A DNA stretch of 64,000 nucleotides from Parasphingorhabdus flavimaris (GCF_013371215.1 NZ_JABWMH010000001.1:558001-622000), one strand, 5' to 3'. Numbered from the stretch's first letter, positions 8,096 through 17,565 are shown. The notes: a model not told the origin generated them from the sequence alone. Program-made: numbers and translations.

Positions 8096-10723
8096 TCAAT
8101 ATGAGAACGAAACCCGTGCGCCGACAGTAAGCGGACGATTGACCGTGATACGCGCACGATCATAGACAAAATTGCCGCTGATTTCAGCGCGTTCATCCGT
8201 CAAATTGTCACCGAATATCTCCAATGACCATGTGTCATCGCTGAGACCCGCGGACAAGCCGTATGTTGTCCAGCTATCCAATGTTATCCGGTTGATCTCG
8301 ATAATATCGGTGGCCGAAGACGCAGAATAGTTAACCTGCGGCTGAACATGGGCTGTCCAGTCCCCGAAGACACCCCATTCGTAGCGGGCCCGGATATTGC
8401 CCTGGAAGCTCGGCGCATAAGCGAGGCTGCGTCCGGCTACAACATCGTCAGTCGGTGTGAGTACCTCGGTAATCTCCGTATCCAATATGGAGAAAGCCGC
8501 GCTTACCGTTAAGCCACTCAGCGAATAAGGAGCAACCGTAAGGTCTGCCTCGATACCCCTTATTTCTGCATTGGCTGCATTGTCCGAGAAAAACAGATTG
8601 GTGATGCTCGTATCAAAGATCGTCGTCTGCAAATTCTGCACATCCACGAAAAAGGCATTACCATTGAACCGCAACTGGTTGTCAAAGAGCGAAGTTTTCC
8701 AACCGAACTCGTAATTGGTGACGTCATCGGTTTCCAGCGCGAAGGGAACGGTAAATCCACCGGGACTTTGCGCTCCGCCTGGCCGGTTCAACAGACCAGG
8801 ACGGAAGCCTTCCGAATAAGTCGCATAAAACAGCAGGTCTTCGGTCGGTGTCCACGTCAGGTTGGCCTTGAAGATAAAGCCGTCGGTCTTTGCCTTGTCC
8901 GGTGCGCTCAGCGAGTTGAACACTTGCTGCGCTTGCGCCGGACTCAATCCCGCGGCTTGAATCTCCGCTACGGTTTGGCCCTCGGTGAACGTCTGCCGCA
9001 AGGCGTCGTTGCAGCTGCCTATGAAAGTAAAGCTGCCGTCGCCATCATAAAGGTCGCTGATGTTCGTGCCAAAGGCATTTTCGTCAACGCCGCTTGAATT
9101 ACAGAAAGAAGAGTTCGCGCTACCTTCGAGATCGACTTCCACATCATAATATCGCGCGCCCAGAGTGATCGCGAATTGATCCGAGATGTCATAGGTGGCC
9201 TCACCGAATATCCCGAACTGCTTGTCGGTACGACGCACATCGTTGCGGAAGATCACGCCTGCCGGATAAGCACCGCTGTCGGTGTTAAAGACGCCGGGTT
9301 GCGAAAAATTATCGGGGAAAGAGCCGCCAAAAAGATCGATCGCGGTGCTACCGGGATAGGTGAAGTCGTTACGTTCCGACAATTCCAGATCGCTGTAAAA
9401 ACCGCCGGCGGTCAGGCGCAACGGTTGATATTCCGGAGTATTGAAACGCAACTCATGCGTCATCACTTCGGTTTCGGTGCGGGAATTGACGAGCAGATTT
9501 GGTGCCTGACATGTTCCTGATGGAGCGCCGCCCGGATAGGAGACCGACCCGTCACAGATATAATAAGGCAGATATTGCCCTACAAACAGATAGTCCGAAT
9601 AATCTACCCGCTGGCTGGTTTCACGCTTGGTATATGCGCCGGTATAAACCAGTTCCAGTGCGCCGATCCGCCCTTCAAGGGTCCAGCTGGTGTTGCTGAA
9701 ATCATCCTTGATTTCATCCTGTTCAAAACGTTCGATCTGCAAGTCATCAAGCGTCGGATCTTCAAAGAAGACGCCGTCGGAATCCAGCCCCTGACGGGCA
9801 TGGGCCACGGTCAGGCTCCAGTCGTTTGAGAACTCGTATTTACCGCTTACCCGGAACCCGAGATATTGCGTATCGTTGAAGTTCTTTTCCGCCAGCGCCG
9901 AGTTATCAGCCAATAGGAAATTGACACCGCTCAGATCAGCGCCGGCCTGAAAGCCTGCGCGAGATCCACTCACGGGGACGCCATTGTCGCGCACCGTTCC
10001 AGCGGGACGGAAGCGTGCACTTTCGATGGTGCTACGTGTTCCGGCGACATTGTCGATATAGCCGCCCTTGTTGTCGTAATAGCCAACGGCACGAACGGCG
10101 AAGCGATCGGTAACCGGAATGTTGATCATGGCTTCGACATTGTAGCTCGGATCACCGCTTTTCGTGAAAGCGAGGCCAGACTTAACTTTCGCCTGCAACT
10201 GCCCGAGAACCGGCTTGTTCGTGATCAGGCGTACTGTACCCGCTTGCGAGCTGGCGCCGAACAATGTGCCTTGCGGCCCGGACAATACTTCCACGCGCTC
10301 AAGATCGGCTGCGTAAACGTCCAGATTGCGGCCCGGCTGCGATACCGGCTGCTCGTCAAGATAAAGTGCGACATTGGGCGCAAGACCGGCAACCCCGGCG
10401 GTTGTCAGATTGGGAGTGGTCGATGCAAGACCGCGAATATAGATGGTGCTTTGCCCAGGTCCGCCGCCGCCAGCGGTAACGCCGGGCAATTGCTGCAGAT
10501 AATCGTCAAAAACCGCGACGCCCAATTGGTCGAGCGTTTCAGAGCCCAGGGCCTGAACCGCGACCGGAACATCCTGCAAATCCGCAGTGCGTTTGGTAGC
10601 CGTAACGACTATTTCCTGCACGCCCCGTTTCTGCGTTTGATTGTCTGTTTCCTGAGCTTGTGCCGTAGCACAGCCCAGCGCCGCGATAACCGCGAGCGAT
10701 GCGCCCGTTTTCAAATAAATCAA
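8096..10723 (-). CDS. TonB-dependent outer-membrane receptor
   Basis: About 875 residues. The signal peptide is LKTGASLAVIAALGCATAQAQ. A TonB-box-like VQEIVVTATKR is followed by the plug domain (DVPVAVQAL, YLQQLPGVTAGGGGPGQSTIYIRGLAS, ERVEVLSGPQGTLFGASSQAGTVRLITNKP) and a 22-strand barrel ending in the aromatic VGARVSFSY. It imports an unidentified large ligand across the outer membrane using TonB energy. I chose TTG at 10723, which has AGAGG five bases upstream and leads straight into the signal peptide. Upstream in-frame codons to 10891 read as non-signal sequence. It is the first gene of the operon with the sulfotransferase. Confidence 0.93.
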   Translation of the reverse strand: MIYLKTGASLAVIAALGCATAQAQETDNQTQKRGVQEIVVTATKRTADLQDVPVAVQALGSETLDQLGVAVFDDYLQQLPGVTAGGGGPGQSTIYIRGLASTTPNLTTAGVAGLAPNVALYLDEQPVSQPGRNLDVYAADLERVEVLSGPQGTLFGASSQAGTVRLITNKPVLGQLQAKVKSGLAFTKSGDPSYNVEAMINIPVTDRFAVRAVGYYDNKGGYIDNVAGTRSTIESARFRPAGTVRDNGVPVSGSRAGFQAGADLSGVNFLLADNSALAEKNFNDTQYLGFRVSGKYEFSNDWSLTVAHARQGLDSDGVFFEDPTLDDLQIERFEQDEIKDDFSNTSWTLEGRIGALELVYTGAYTKRETSQRVDYSDYLFVGQYLPYYICDGSVSYPGGAPSGTCQAPNLLVNSRTETEVMTHELRFNTPEYQPLRLTAGGFYSDLELSERNDFTYPGSTAIDLFGGSFPDNFSQPGVFNTDSGAYPAGVIFRNDVRRTDKQFGIFGEATYDISDQFAITLGARYYDVEVDLEGSANSSFCNSSGVDENAFGTNISDLYDGDGSFTFIGSCNDALRQTFTEGQTVAEIQAAGLSPAQAQQVFNSLSAPDKAKTDGFIFKANLTWTPTEDLLFYATYSEGFRPGLLNRPGGAQSPGGFTVPFALETDDVTNYEFGWKTSLFDNQLRFNGNAFFVDVQNLQTTIFDTSITNLFFSDNAANAEIRGIEADLTVAPYSLSGLTVSAAFSILDTEITEVLTPTDDVVAGRSLAYAPSFQGNIRARYEWGVFGDWTAHVQPQVNYSASSATDIIEINRITLDSWTTYGLSAGLSDDTWSLEIFGDNLTDERAEISGNFVYDRARITVNRPLTVGARVSFSY

Positions 10724-11256
10724 ATAAACCTCTGGTGTTTTTTCGTTACAACTATTGGGGAAAAACACGTCCGACTGGTGAAACCTATCGAACCCATTGC
10801 AAAGCCAAAAAAAATGCCCCCGGCGAGTTTGGCCTTCAATATGGAAGCTTTCTATAATGATTATTTGTGTTTTGTGAACCGTGGTGTTCAATTTTCAGCT
10901 GATGAAATTCCCGAATACGGAATTTAGATGTTCTTAAGTGACTGATTATCTTTATTTTTTGCAGAAATATCACAGGTAGTATAATTTATTGTCTCGGTAC
11001 GACGCGGTCACGCGATATTAGGCGCAAAAACAGCTATTGCGGATAAATCGGGTAAAAATAGCACACATTCAGAGCATGCGCATCCGTCCGGGCCTCGTCC
11101 GATTGTGATGAGCCGAGCCTAGTCGAAATACGGGCTGGTATTTCGTTATTGCCACCCAATGGCACTTCTTGAATGCAGGCAAGATCAGCATCGAGATCAC
11201 CGGTCACCGCCTCCGTCCTGGCAAAGCCAAGGCTGCTCCCGATCGGTTGTCGCTGC
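10724..11256. other. 533-bp intergenic region, promoter side of the TonB receptor
   Basis: There is no supported gene. The stretch just upstream of the receptor is AT-rich and should hold its promoter. A perfect 8-bp inverted repeat with a 6-base loop lies at 11124-11145 (CGAAATAC...GTATTTCG), beyond the end of the sugar permease gene. No copy of the TGACAA-type operator seen elsewhere was found here, so the receptor does not obviously belong to that regulon. Confidence 0.5.
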
Positions 11257-12561
11257 TCAGCCGGCCTTTTGCCGCTGCCGTTCTGCGTAAAGGCCGTAGG
11301 ATGCGATGATCACATAACAAGTCACCGGAACGAGCAGGGCCGCCGTCAGGCTCGTGATATCGGCGACAAGCCCGTAGACAGCGGGGAGTATCGCACCGCC
11401 GACAATCGCGGTGGCCAATATGCCCGACGCCTGCGCTGCCTTGTCCGATTTCATGCCTTCGGTTGCGAGGCTGAAAATCGTCGGGAACATGATGGAATTG
11501 AACAAGCCGACCAGCGTCAATGTCCATCCCGAAATCGATCCGCTGCTGAAGGACGATATCGCGATCAGCGCGATAGCGGTCGCGGCGAAGGTCATCAGCA
11601 CCTTGCCGGGTTTGAATATACGCAGGAGAAAGGCGCCGACAAAACGGCCAACCAGCGCGCCGCCCCAATAATAGCCGAGCAGGGCCGCCGCCGATTCATG
11701 GCTGAGGTTCATCACCCGCTCCTGGCCGAGATAGGTGACCAGATTGCTGCCGATGGTGACTTCTGCGCCAACGTATAAAAAGATGCAGAGCGCACCGAAT
11801 TGCAGGCGCTTGTCGTTGACGAGCAGGCTCCAGGTGCCTTCGACTTTGACTTTTTCCGCTTCGGTCTTGTCCATGACATTGCGAAACAGGAAGAAAAATG
11901 CGGCAATCGCGATCATCGCCACCGCAACCGCGATATAGACATCGGTAATGACGCTGGCTTCCGAAACGCGAAATGCTTCGAGCGCCGGTGCCGACAGGGT
12001 GGTCGGATCAACGTCGGATTTCTCGCCCAATATATAGCGTGCGCCAAAGCTCACGATCAGGAATGCTCCGAGCGAGTTGAACATCTGGGCAAAGGTCAGC
12101 CGGCTGTGCGAGGTCTCCGGCGGGCCGAGCGTGGTCACCAGCGGGTTCATCGCCACCTGCAGCAAGGTAATCCCGCCCCCGATGAGGAACAATGCTCCCA
12201 GAAAATTCAGATAAACGCCGCTGTTGGCCGCCGGAATGAACAGCAGCGATGCCGCCGCGATAATCAGGAATCCGAGGATGAACCCTCGTATAAAACCTAT
12301 TTTTCGCAAGAGCATGCCGGAAGGAATGGAGAATAGTGCATAGCTCATGAAGAAGGCGAATTGCACCAGATTGGCTTCAAAATTGGAAAGCTGGAACATC
12401 GCCTTGAACTTCGCGACCAGCGCGTCGTTGATATTGGTTACACCCGCCAGCAGGAAGAAGACCGCGAAAACGAGCAACAGCACCAGAGTGGTCTTGCCGC
12501 CGGCGCTGATATGATTGCCGGACGCAGGACTGTCCGATGCGTTTGGAATTGGTGTTGCCAA
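11257..12561 (-). CDS. Sugar MFS transporter, FHS/GluP (fucose-glucose-galactose permease) type
   Basis: About 434 residues with 12 predicted membrane helices. Typical features of the FHS family are LAGVTNINDALVAKFKAMFQLSNFEANLVQFAFFMSY, IPSGMLLRKIGFIRG, GGGITLLQVAMNPLVTTLGPPE and FNSIMFPTIFSLATEG. It should import a hexose by proton symport across the inner membrane. TTG at 12561 is preferred because GGGAGAG lies at correct distance; an in-frame ATG at 12594 lacks a ribosome-binding site and falls within a palindrome. It is divergent from lacI-type regulator gene, with LacI-like operators between them, so it is probably induced by sugar. Confidence 0.9.
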   Translation of the reverse strand: MATPIPNASDSPASGNHISAGGKTTLVLLLVFAVFFLLAGVTNINDALVAKFKAMFQLSNFEANLVQFAFFMSYALFSIPSGMLLRKIGFIRGFILGFLIIAAASLLFIPAANSGVYLNFLGALFLIGGGITLLQVAMNPLVTTLGPPETSHSRLTFAQMFNSLGAFLIVSFGARYILGEKSDVDPTTLSAPALEAFRVSEASVITDVYIAVAVAMIAIAAFFFLFRNVMDKTEAEKVKVEGTWSLLVNDKRLQFGALCIFLYVGAEVTIGSNLVTYLGQERVMNLSHESAAALLGYYWGGALVGRFVGAFLLRIFKPGKVLMTFAATAIALIAISSFSSGSISGWTLTLVGLFNSIMFPTIFSLATEGMKSDKAAQASGILATAIVGGAILPAVYGLVADITSLTAALLVPVTCYVIIASYGLYAERQRQKAG

Positions 12562-12577
12562 TGTCTCTCTCCCGATT

Positions 12578-12594
12578 ATGTTTTTTGAAAACAT
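12578..12594. promoter_or_regulatory. Palindrome in the leader of the sugar permease
   Basis: ATGTTTT (12578-12584) and AAAACAT (12588-12594) separated by TTG, a perfect 7-bp inverted repeat just upstream of the permease start. Its sequence differs from the TGACAA-type operators, so it may bind another regulator or be chance in AT-rich DNA. Confidence 0.35.
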
Positions 12595-12598
12595 ATCC

Positions 12599-12612
12599 TG
12601 ACAAGGTTGTCA
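12599..12612. promoter_or_regulatory. LacI-type operator upstream of the sugar permease
   Basis: TGACAAGGTTGTCA, a perfect 6-bp inverted repeat around GG, 38 bp upstream of the permease start codon. Related sequences occur at 12828, 17391 and 17485. LacI-family operators are usually palindromes of this size with a central CG-like pair. Confidence 0.75.
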
Positions 12613-12827
12613 TTGCAATATTATTCGCGTCGAGTTTCTCGAAAGATCGTCATCCCGGTCGAAACGAACGTCACGGAACCGGCATCCGGGTTTGGCCATC
12701 CGGGATCATCCCGGCCGGCGCGACGTTCGAGCGTTCACGGCGACCGCTGGATGCGTTCTGCTGCAATATCCTCATCAGCAAAATGACCGAAAATCATTGC
12801 AGGGGAGGTTGTTCTCAAATTATGTTA

Positions 12828-12841
12828 TGACAAGGTTGTCC
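12828..12841. promoter_or_regulatory. LacI-type operator upstream of the regulator gene
   Basis: TGACAAGGTTGTCC, identical to the site at 12599 except for the last base, 73 bp upstream of the regulator's ATG. It would allow autoregulation and, with the first site 229 bp away, possible looping. Confidence 0.7.
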
Positions 12842-12913
12842 TGCACGGCCTAGCGGTTGACATGCTGCATGATAACTGGGCTATGGGCTACGGACCAAAT
12901 TGGAGGGAAACAT

Positions 12914-13942
12914 ATGACGCAAACATCACGCCGATCGACGATGGTTGATGTTGCGCGCGAAGCCGGGGTTTCGCTGAAAACCGTTTCCCGGGTCCTGAAC
13001 GAAGAGATTTACGTACGCGAGGAAACCCGGGTTGCGGTCCTCGAGGCCTCCGAAAAGCTCAATTACAAGCTCAATCAGGCGGCCCGTACCTTGCGGGCCG
13101 GCTCTGCACAGATAGTCGGTCTTCTCGTGAACAATCCGAGTCCCGGCTATCTCGAGAATGTTCACCTCGGGGCGCTCAAGCAATGCCACGAGCTCTCGAT
13201 GCAGCTGGTGCTTGACGAATGTCCCGACGGCATCGAGGGCGTAAAGCGGATCTTGCAGAATCTGACGCCGGTGGGTTTGATCATCACGCCGCCGCTGTGC
13301 GATGATCCCGACGTCATCGCTCTGCTGGAATCGCAGAATGTCAGCTATGTGCTGATCGGCCCGAATGACCCTGATGCGGCTCGTCTGTCGGTGAATATCG
13401 ATGATATCGCGGCCGCGCGGGACATTACCGAATATCTTTTGAACCTCGGTCATCGCCGGATCGGCTATATTCGCGGTCACCCCGATCACGGGGCGTCCAG
13501 CAAACGCTATCAGGGATATTGCGAGGCGCTGGCCAAATTCGGGCTCGAACCCGACGAGAACTTGATCCGACAGGGCTTTTTTGATTATGCCAGCGGACTG
13601 CAGTGTGCAGAGTCGCTGCTGGATATGGAAACGCCGCCGACCGCCATTTTCGCCAGCAACGACGATATGGCGGCAGCCACGATCGCGGCGGCCTATCGCC
13701 GGCATATCGATGTGCCCGGCGAACTGTCAATTGTCGGCTTTGACGATACATCAATCGCCGCGATCATCAGTCCGCAGCTGACCACCGTGCGTCAGCCGAT
13801 GGCCGACCTCGCCGCGCGAGCGATCAGTCTTCTGTCCGACAATAGTTCGCGTCGGTTGAACGGTGACAAGACCGAGAATAATATTTTCCTCGATCATTCT
13901 GTTATCGTACGGGAATCTGCCGCGGCGCTGCCGGCGCAATAG
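12914..13942 (+). CDS. LacI-family transcriptional repressor of sugar genes
   Basis: A 342-residue protein. The N-terminal HTH (about residues 9-30, MVDVAREAGVSLKTVSRVLN) is followed by the hinge region (NYKLNQAARTLRAG) and a periplasmic-binding-like sensor domain (IVGLLVNNPSPGYLENV, LGHRRIGYIRGHPDH, PPTAIFASNDDMAAA, LSIVGFDDTSIAAIISPQLTTVRQP). The start ATG at 12914 is chosen for GGAGGGAAACAT directly before it and because the HTH follows at the normal distance. It probably binds the four TGACAA...TTGTCA sites of this region and releases them when a glucose-derived sugar is present. The effector is unknown. Confidence 0.93.
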   Translation: MTQTSRRSTMVDVAREAGVSLKTVSRVLNEEIYVREETRVAVLEASEKLNYKLNQAARTLRAGSAQIVGLLVNNPSPGYLENVHLGALKQCHELSMQLVLDECPDGIEGVKRILQNLTPVGLIITPPLCDDPDVIALLESQNVSYVLIGPNDPDAARLSVNIDDIAAARDITEYLLNLGHRRIGYIRGHPDHGASSKRYQGYCEALAKFGLEPDENLIRQGFFDYASGLQCAESLLDMETPPTAIFASNDDMAAATIAAAYRRHIDVPGELSIVGFDDTSIAAIISPQLTTVRQPMADLAARAISLLSDNSSRRLNGDKTENNIFLDHSVIVRESAAALPAQ

Positions 13943-14017
13943 GTCCATTTTCGATAATGTCTTAGGCTTGGGGTGAATCAGACCCTGCCTGGATCACGAA
14001 CAGGCGACTGGCTTCAT

Positions 14018-15058
14018 CTAGCGAAATCCGATGCCGCGAATCTTGAGCGGGATGCGCAGCAGAGTGTCGCTAGCCGTCATGTAAAGCGTTCGCCCATCGT
14101 CTCCAAAGGCGCAATTGGCGCAAGCCTTTCCTGTAAGAATTCGTCCGAGAAGCTGACCGCGGGGCGAAAGGATCAGCACGCCGCCTGGCCCGGTTGCGAA
14201 TATATGACCGGTCTCCGCTATGCACATCCCGTCCGGCAATCCCGGCGACGCGTCGTCAGCCAGGCTTTGCGCGTCGAAGAAGACCCGTTCGTCGTTGATG
14301 CTTCCATCTCGTCCAATGGCATAGGATTTGATGATTTGATGCCCGGGATCAGACTGCGCAACATATAATATGCTCTGGTCCGGTGACAGGGCAATGCCAT
14401 TGGGCCGGGTCAGGCTGGCGTTGATCAGGCGGACCGACCCCTTCTTGTCCAGTCGATAGACGCCATTATGCGCTTGCTGCTTCAGCGGCGACTGGTCGCC
14501 ATCTTTCAGACCATAGGGCGGGTCGGTGAAATAGATATTTCCGTGCCGGTCTTCTATCAGGTCGTTCGGGCTGTTCAGCAGTTTGCCCCGATATTTGTCC
14601 GCGAGAATTGTTTCGACCTTGCTGTCAATGTCAATCCTGGTGACCGCGCGCTTGCCATGGCTGGCGGCGATCAGCCGTCCGTCCCTGCCAATCCACATGC
14701 CGTTGATGCCGGCGCTGTCAAACGGGGCAGGGTCCTCGCCATCCGGCAGGCCCGATGGCTTGAGATAGATCGCCAGACCCGTTTCCTCGCTCCACATGAA
14801 GACAATATTCTGGGGGACGTCGGAGAAATAGAGGCGGCTGCGCTTTTGATCCCACACCGGACCTTCGGACCAGGAGAAGCCGGTGGCGAGCATCTCCAAC
14901 TGTGCCGCCGGATCAACAATAGCGGCGAGATCGGGCGAGAAGGATTCAACCGCGGGCGATGAAGTGGATTTGGTTTCGGCCGCGCGATCACGGGGCACGC
15001 AGCTGGCGATCGTGACGGCGGCGATACCACCGACAACTTCCCGCCGCCGCAAGCTCAT
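14018..15058 (-). CDS. SMP-30/gluconolactonase-family protein, exported lipoprotein
   Basis: A 346-residue protein of the six-bladed propeller SMP-30 family (GFSWSEGPVWDQKRSRLYFSDVPQN, GKLLNSPNDLIEDRHGNIYFTDPPYG, NGIALSPDQSILYVAQS, PGLPDGMCI). Metal-ligand positions E, N and D appear present. The N-terminus LRRREVVGGIAAVTIASC combines a twin-arginine-like motif with a lipobox-type Cys, suggesting an exported lipoprotein. It probably opens sugar lactones in the periplasm. The ATG overlaps the stop of the GH3 gene (ATGA), so the two are one operon under the operator at 17391. Confidence 0.87.
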   Translation of the reverse strand: MSLRRREVVGGIAAVTIASCVPRDRAAETKSTSSPAVESFSPDLAAIVDPAAQLEMLATGFSWSEGPVWDQKRSRLYFSDVPQNIVFMWSEETGLAIYLKPSGLPDGEDPAPFDSAGINGMWIGRDGRLIAASHGKRAVTRIDIDSKVETILADKYRGKLLNSPNDLIEDRHGNIYFTDPPYGLKDGDQSPLKQQAHNGVYRLDKKGSVRLINASLTRPNGIALSPDQSILYVAQSDPGHQIIKSYAIGRDGSINDERVFFDAQSLADDASPGLPDGMCIAETGHIFATGPGGVLILSPRGQLLGRILTGKACANCAFGDDGRTLYMTASDTLLRIPLKIRGIGFR

Positions 15059-17358
15059 TGAACCGTCACGCCGGTTGCGATTGCCGATGCCGGAACCTTG
15101 CTTTCGACAGTCTCGGTCAGCTCGAACGCACCGGTCAGCACGATGGTTTCGGCAGAGCTTCCCACCATGACATCGAACATTCCCGCTTCGCTGCGCCATT
15201 TGCCGTCCGGCCCGAAAAAGGCAAGCTGATCGCTGGTCGGCGTGAAGCTGACCGTCTTTTTCTCCTGAGGCTTGAGGCTCAGCCGCCTGAACCCGCGCAA
15301 AATTTTCTGCGGCTGGGCGATGGTGGAGTGACGATCACGCAAATATAGCTGCACCGTTTCGTCGCCTGCAAGCTTGCCGTTGTTGGTCAGTGTCGCGGAT
15401 ATCTCGATCGGGGTCGAGCCATCCATTGTCGGCGAACCCAGTTCAAGATTGCTGAGCTCGATATCGCCGTAGCTCAGGCCATGGCCGAAGGGATAGAGCG
15501 GCGTGATCGGCAGGTCGCTATATCGGTTGGTGTCCTTTGCCGGGTCGGGATCGGCCGGACGACCGGAGGGATATTCGCCGTAGGAATATGGAACTTGTCC
15601 AGTCGCGCGCGGAAAGCTGATCGGCAGCTTGCCGCCCGGAGCGGCCTTGCCGAAAATCACGTCGGCCAGCGCCGGACCGGCCTGGTTGCCCAGAAACCAG
15701 GTCATAAGGATAGCGTCCGCCTTCTCCGCGAGACCCGGAACTGCCAGGGGACGGCCGCCGGCCAGTGCGACGATAACCGGCTTGTCCACCGCCAATATGG
15801 CGTCAGCCAGTCTTTGCTGATCCCGGGGCAATGAAATATCCGACCTGCTACGCGCTTCGCCGCTCAAGTCATAATCTTCACCGGTCACCAGAATGACGAT
15901 GTCGCTGTCATTCGCAAGTGCGACCGCACCTTTCAGGGCATCGGGATTGTCGGCGTCGATGCCGGCTGCATGGTTGACGACGGCGCCTTTACCGGCGCCT
16001 GCCTTGATCCCGTCCAGCAAGCTGATGACTTCGGCTTTATCCCCCCGTGCACGCCAAGAGCCCAGCTGGCTTTGCCTGTCCGTCGCGAGCGACCCGATAA
16101 CCGCAATCCGTTTCTTCGTGCCGGCAAGCGGCAGAATGGCATTGTCGTTTTTCAGCATCACGATCGAGCGGACCGCTACCCGGCGGGCGGCATCGATATG
16201 ATCTTGCGCGCGCAACATCGCCGCTTCTTTGGCGGTATCGTGATAGATGAAAGGATCGTCGAACAGTCCCAGCTTCTGCTTGGCTTTGAGCACGTTGCGA
16301 ACGGCATTGTCGAGATGCTGCAACAGAACAGGGTTGCTGGCAACAGCAGCCGGCAGATCGTCGGCATAGACCAGACTCATCATGTCCATGTCGACGCCTG
16401 CGGAAATCGCGAGCGCTCCGGCTTCGCTCCGAGTGGTCGCTATGCCGTGATTCATCAGTTCCGCGATCGCGTTCCAGTCGCTGACGATCATGCCGTCAAA
16501 ACCCCATTTCGATCTCAGCGTGCCATTGACCAGATCGGCATTGGCGGTGGTCGGTCGTCCGGCAATATCGTTGAATGCCGTCATATAGCTGCCGGTTCCG
16601 GCGGTCATTGCGGCGTGGAATGGCGGTAGATATGTTTCGTGCAGGCTGCGTTCGGAAATGTCCGCGCTGCCATAATCGCGACCGCCGGTTGGCGCGCCAT
16701 AAGCGCCGAAATGCTTGGTTGCTGCCATTACAGTATCAGCTGCGGCCAGATCCTCGCCCTGATAGCCGCGGACCTGCGCCGCTGCCATGATGCTGCCGAG
16801 ATAGGGGTCTTCGCCGGATCCTTCGACAACCCGCCCCCACCGTGGATCGCGGGTGATATCCACCATGGGGGCAAAGGTCCAGTGAAGGCCGCTCGACGCA
16901 GCCTCCCGGGCCGAAATTCGGGCAGTGGTTTCCCATTGTTCGGGGTCCCAGCTGGCGGTGATGGCCAGCGGAACCGGAAAAATCGTGCGGTAACCGTGGA
17001 CCACATCCATCGCGAACAGCAAAGGAATTTTCAGCCGGCTTTCCTCCACCGCAACGCGTTGTAATTCGCGCAAAGGCTCCGCTCCGGCAACATGCAGATA
17101 AGAGCCAACCCGACCGGCGCGGACCCGGTCCAGTTCTTCCGCTGTCAGTTTGGAATTGAGATTCTTGGAACGACCGCCAGCGGCCTGGGTCAGCTGTCCG
17201 ACCTTTTCTTCCAGCGTCATCTGGCGCAGCAATGATTCGATATGGTCGCCTCGGGCTGCAGGCTGTCGGATTTCCTCATCGGCGCTCGCTTCTGCGCCAG
17301 TAACAGCCAGGCAGCCCAGCAACAGACTCGCGAGGGCAAGCATGTGCTTGATCATCAT
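15055..17358 (-). CDS. Glycoside hydrolase family 3 beta-glucosidase, exported
   Basis: A 767-residue protein with signal peptide MMIKHMLALASLLLGCLAVTG and a cut near AEASA-DEE. The GH3 TIM barrel (about 40-380) contains IPLLFAMDVVHGY, FAPMVDITRDPRWGR, EDPYLG and the nucleophile Asp294 in GMIVSDWNAI. The alpha/beta sandwich follows (IVILVTGEDYDLSGEA), and an Fn3-like domain ends it (PLYPFGHGLSYGD). It matches periplasmic BglX-type enzymes in order and length and releases glucose from beta-glucosides. AAGGGAGAG precedes the ATG. It is the first gene of an operon with the lactonase, divergent from zwf, with an operator 33 bp upstream. Confidence 0.93.
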   Translation of the reverse strand: MMIKHMLALASLLLGCLAVTGAEASADEEIRQPAARGDHIESLLRQMTLEEKVGQLTQAAGGRSKNLNSKLTAEELDRVRAGRVGSYLHVAGAEPLRELQRVAVEESRLKIPLLFAMDVVHGYRTIFPVPLAITASWDPEQWETTARISAREAASSGLHWTFAPMVDITRDPRWGRVVEGSGEDPYLGSIMAAAQVRGYQGEDLAAADTVMAATKHFGAYGAPTGGRDYGSADISERSLHETYLPPFHAAMTAGTGSYMTAFNDIAGRPTTANADLVNGTLRSKWGFDGMIVSDWNAIAELMNHGIATTRSEAGALAISAGVDMDMMSLVYADDLPAAVASNPVLLQHLDNAVRNVLKAKQKLGLFDDPFIYHDTAKEAAMLRAQDHIDAARRVAVRSIVMLKNDNAILPLAGTKKRIAVIGSLATDRQSQLGSWRARGDKAEVISLLDGIKAGAGKGAVVNHAAGIDADNPDALKGAVALANDSDIVILVTGEDYDLSGEARSRSDISLPRDQQRLADAILAVDKPVIVALAGGRPLAVPGLAEKADAILMTWFLGNQAGPALADVIFGKAAPGGKLPISFPRATGQVPYSYGEYPSGRPADPDPAKDTNRYSDLPITPLYPFGHGLSYGDIELSNLELGSPTMDGSTPIEISATLTNNGKLAGDETVQLYLRDRHSTIAQPQKILRGFRRLSLKPQEKKTVSFTPTSDQLAFFGPDGKWRSEAGMFDVMVGSSAETIVLTGAFELTETVESKVPASAIATGVTVQ

Positions 17359-17390
17359 CTTCTCTCCCTTGTGCCATCATCAATCATCAA

Positions 17391-17404
17391 TGACAACCTT
17401 GTCA
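17391..17404. promoter_or_regulatory. LacI-type operator upstream of GH3
   Basis: TGACAACCTTGTCA is the exact reverse complement of the operator at 12599, so the same site. It lies 33 bp upstream of the GH3 start codon. Confidence 0.75.
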
Positions 17405-17484
17405 ATAGTTGTTGTCAGCGATCATGCTCACCCTTTATGTGCCTTGCCATGTCGTGAATTTACACCTGCGCGATTGCCTTTTCC

Positions 17485-17498
17485 TGACAACGCTGTCA
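17485..17498. promoter_or_regulatory. LacI-type operator upstream of zwf
   Basis: TGACAACGCTGTCA, the same motif with one arm mismatch and a CG centre, 68 bp upstream of the zwf ATG. It links the Entner-Doudoroff operon to the LacI regulon. Confidence 0.65.
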
Positions 17499-17565
17499 TG
17501 AAGGCTTCTCGAGCAAGGCGGCAACGGTCCGTCTTGTTGTCAAAACAGGGGCCGGTTGAAAGAAT

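Noticed and set aside
12926-13705. 259-codon minus-strand frame opposite the LacI gene
   Set aside because: It is antisense to an intact LacI-family protein and has no independent signals.
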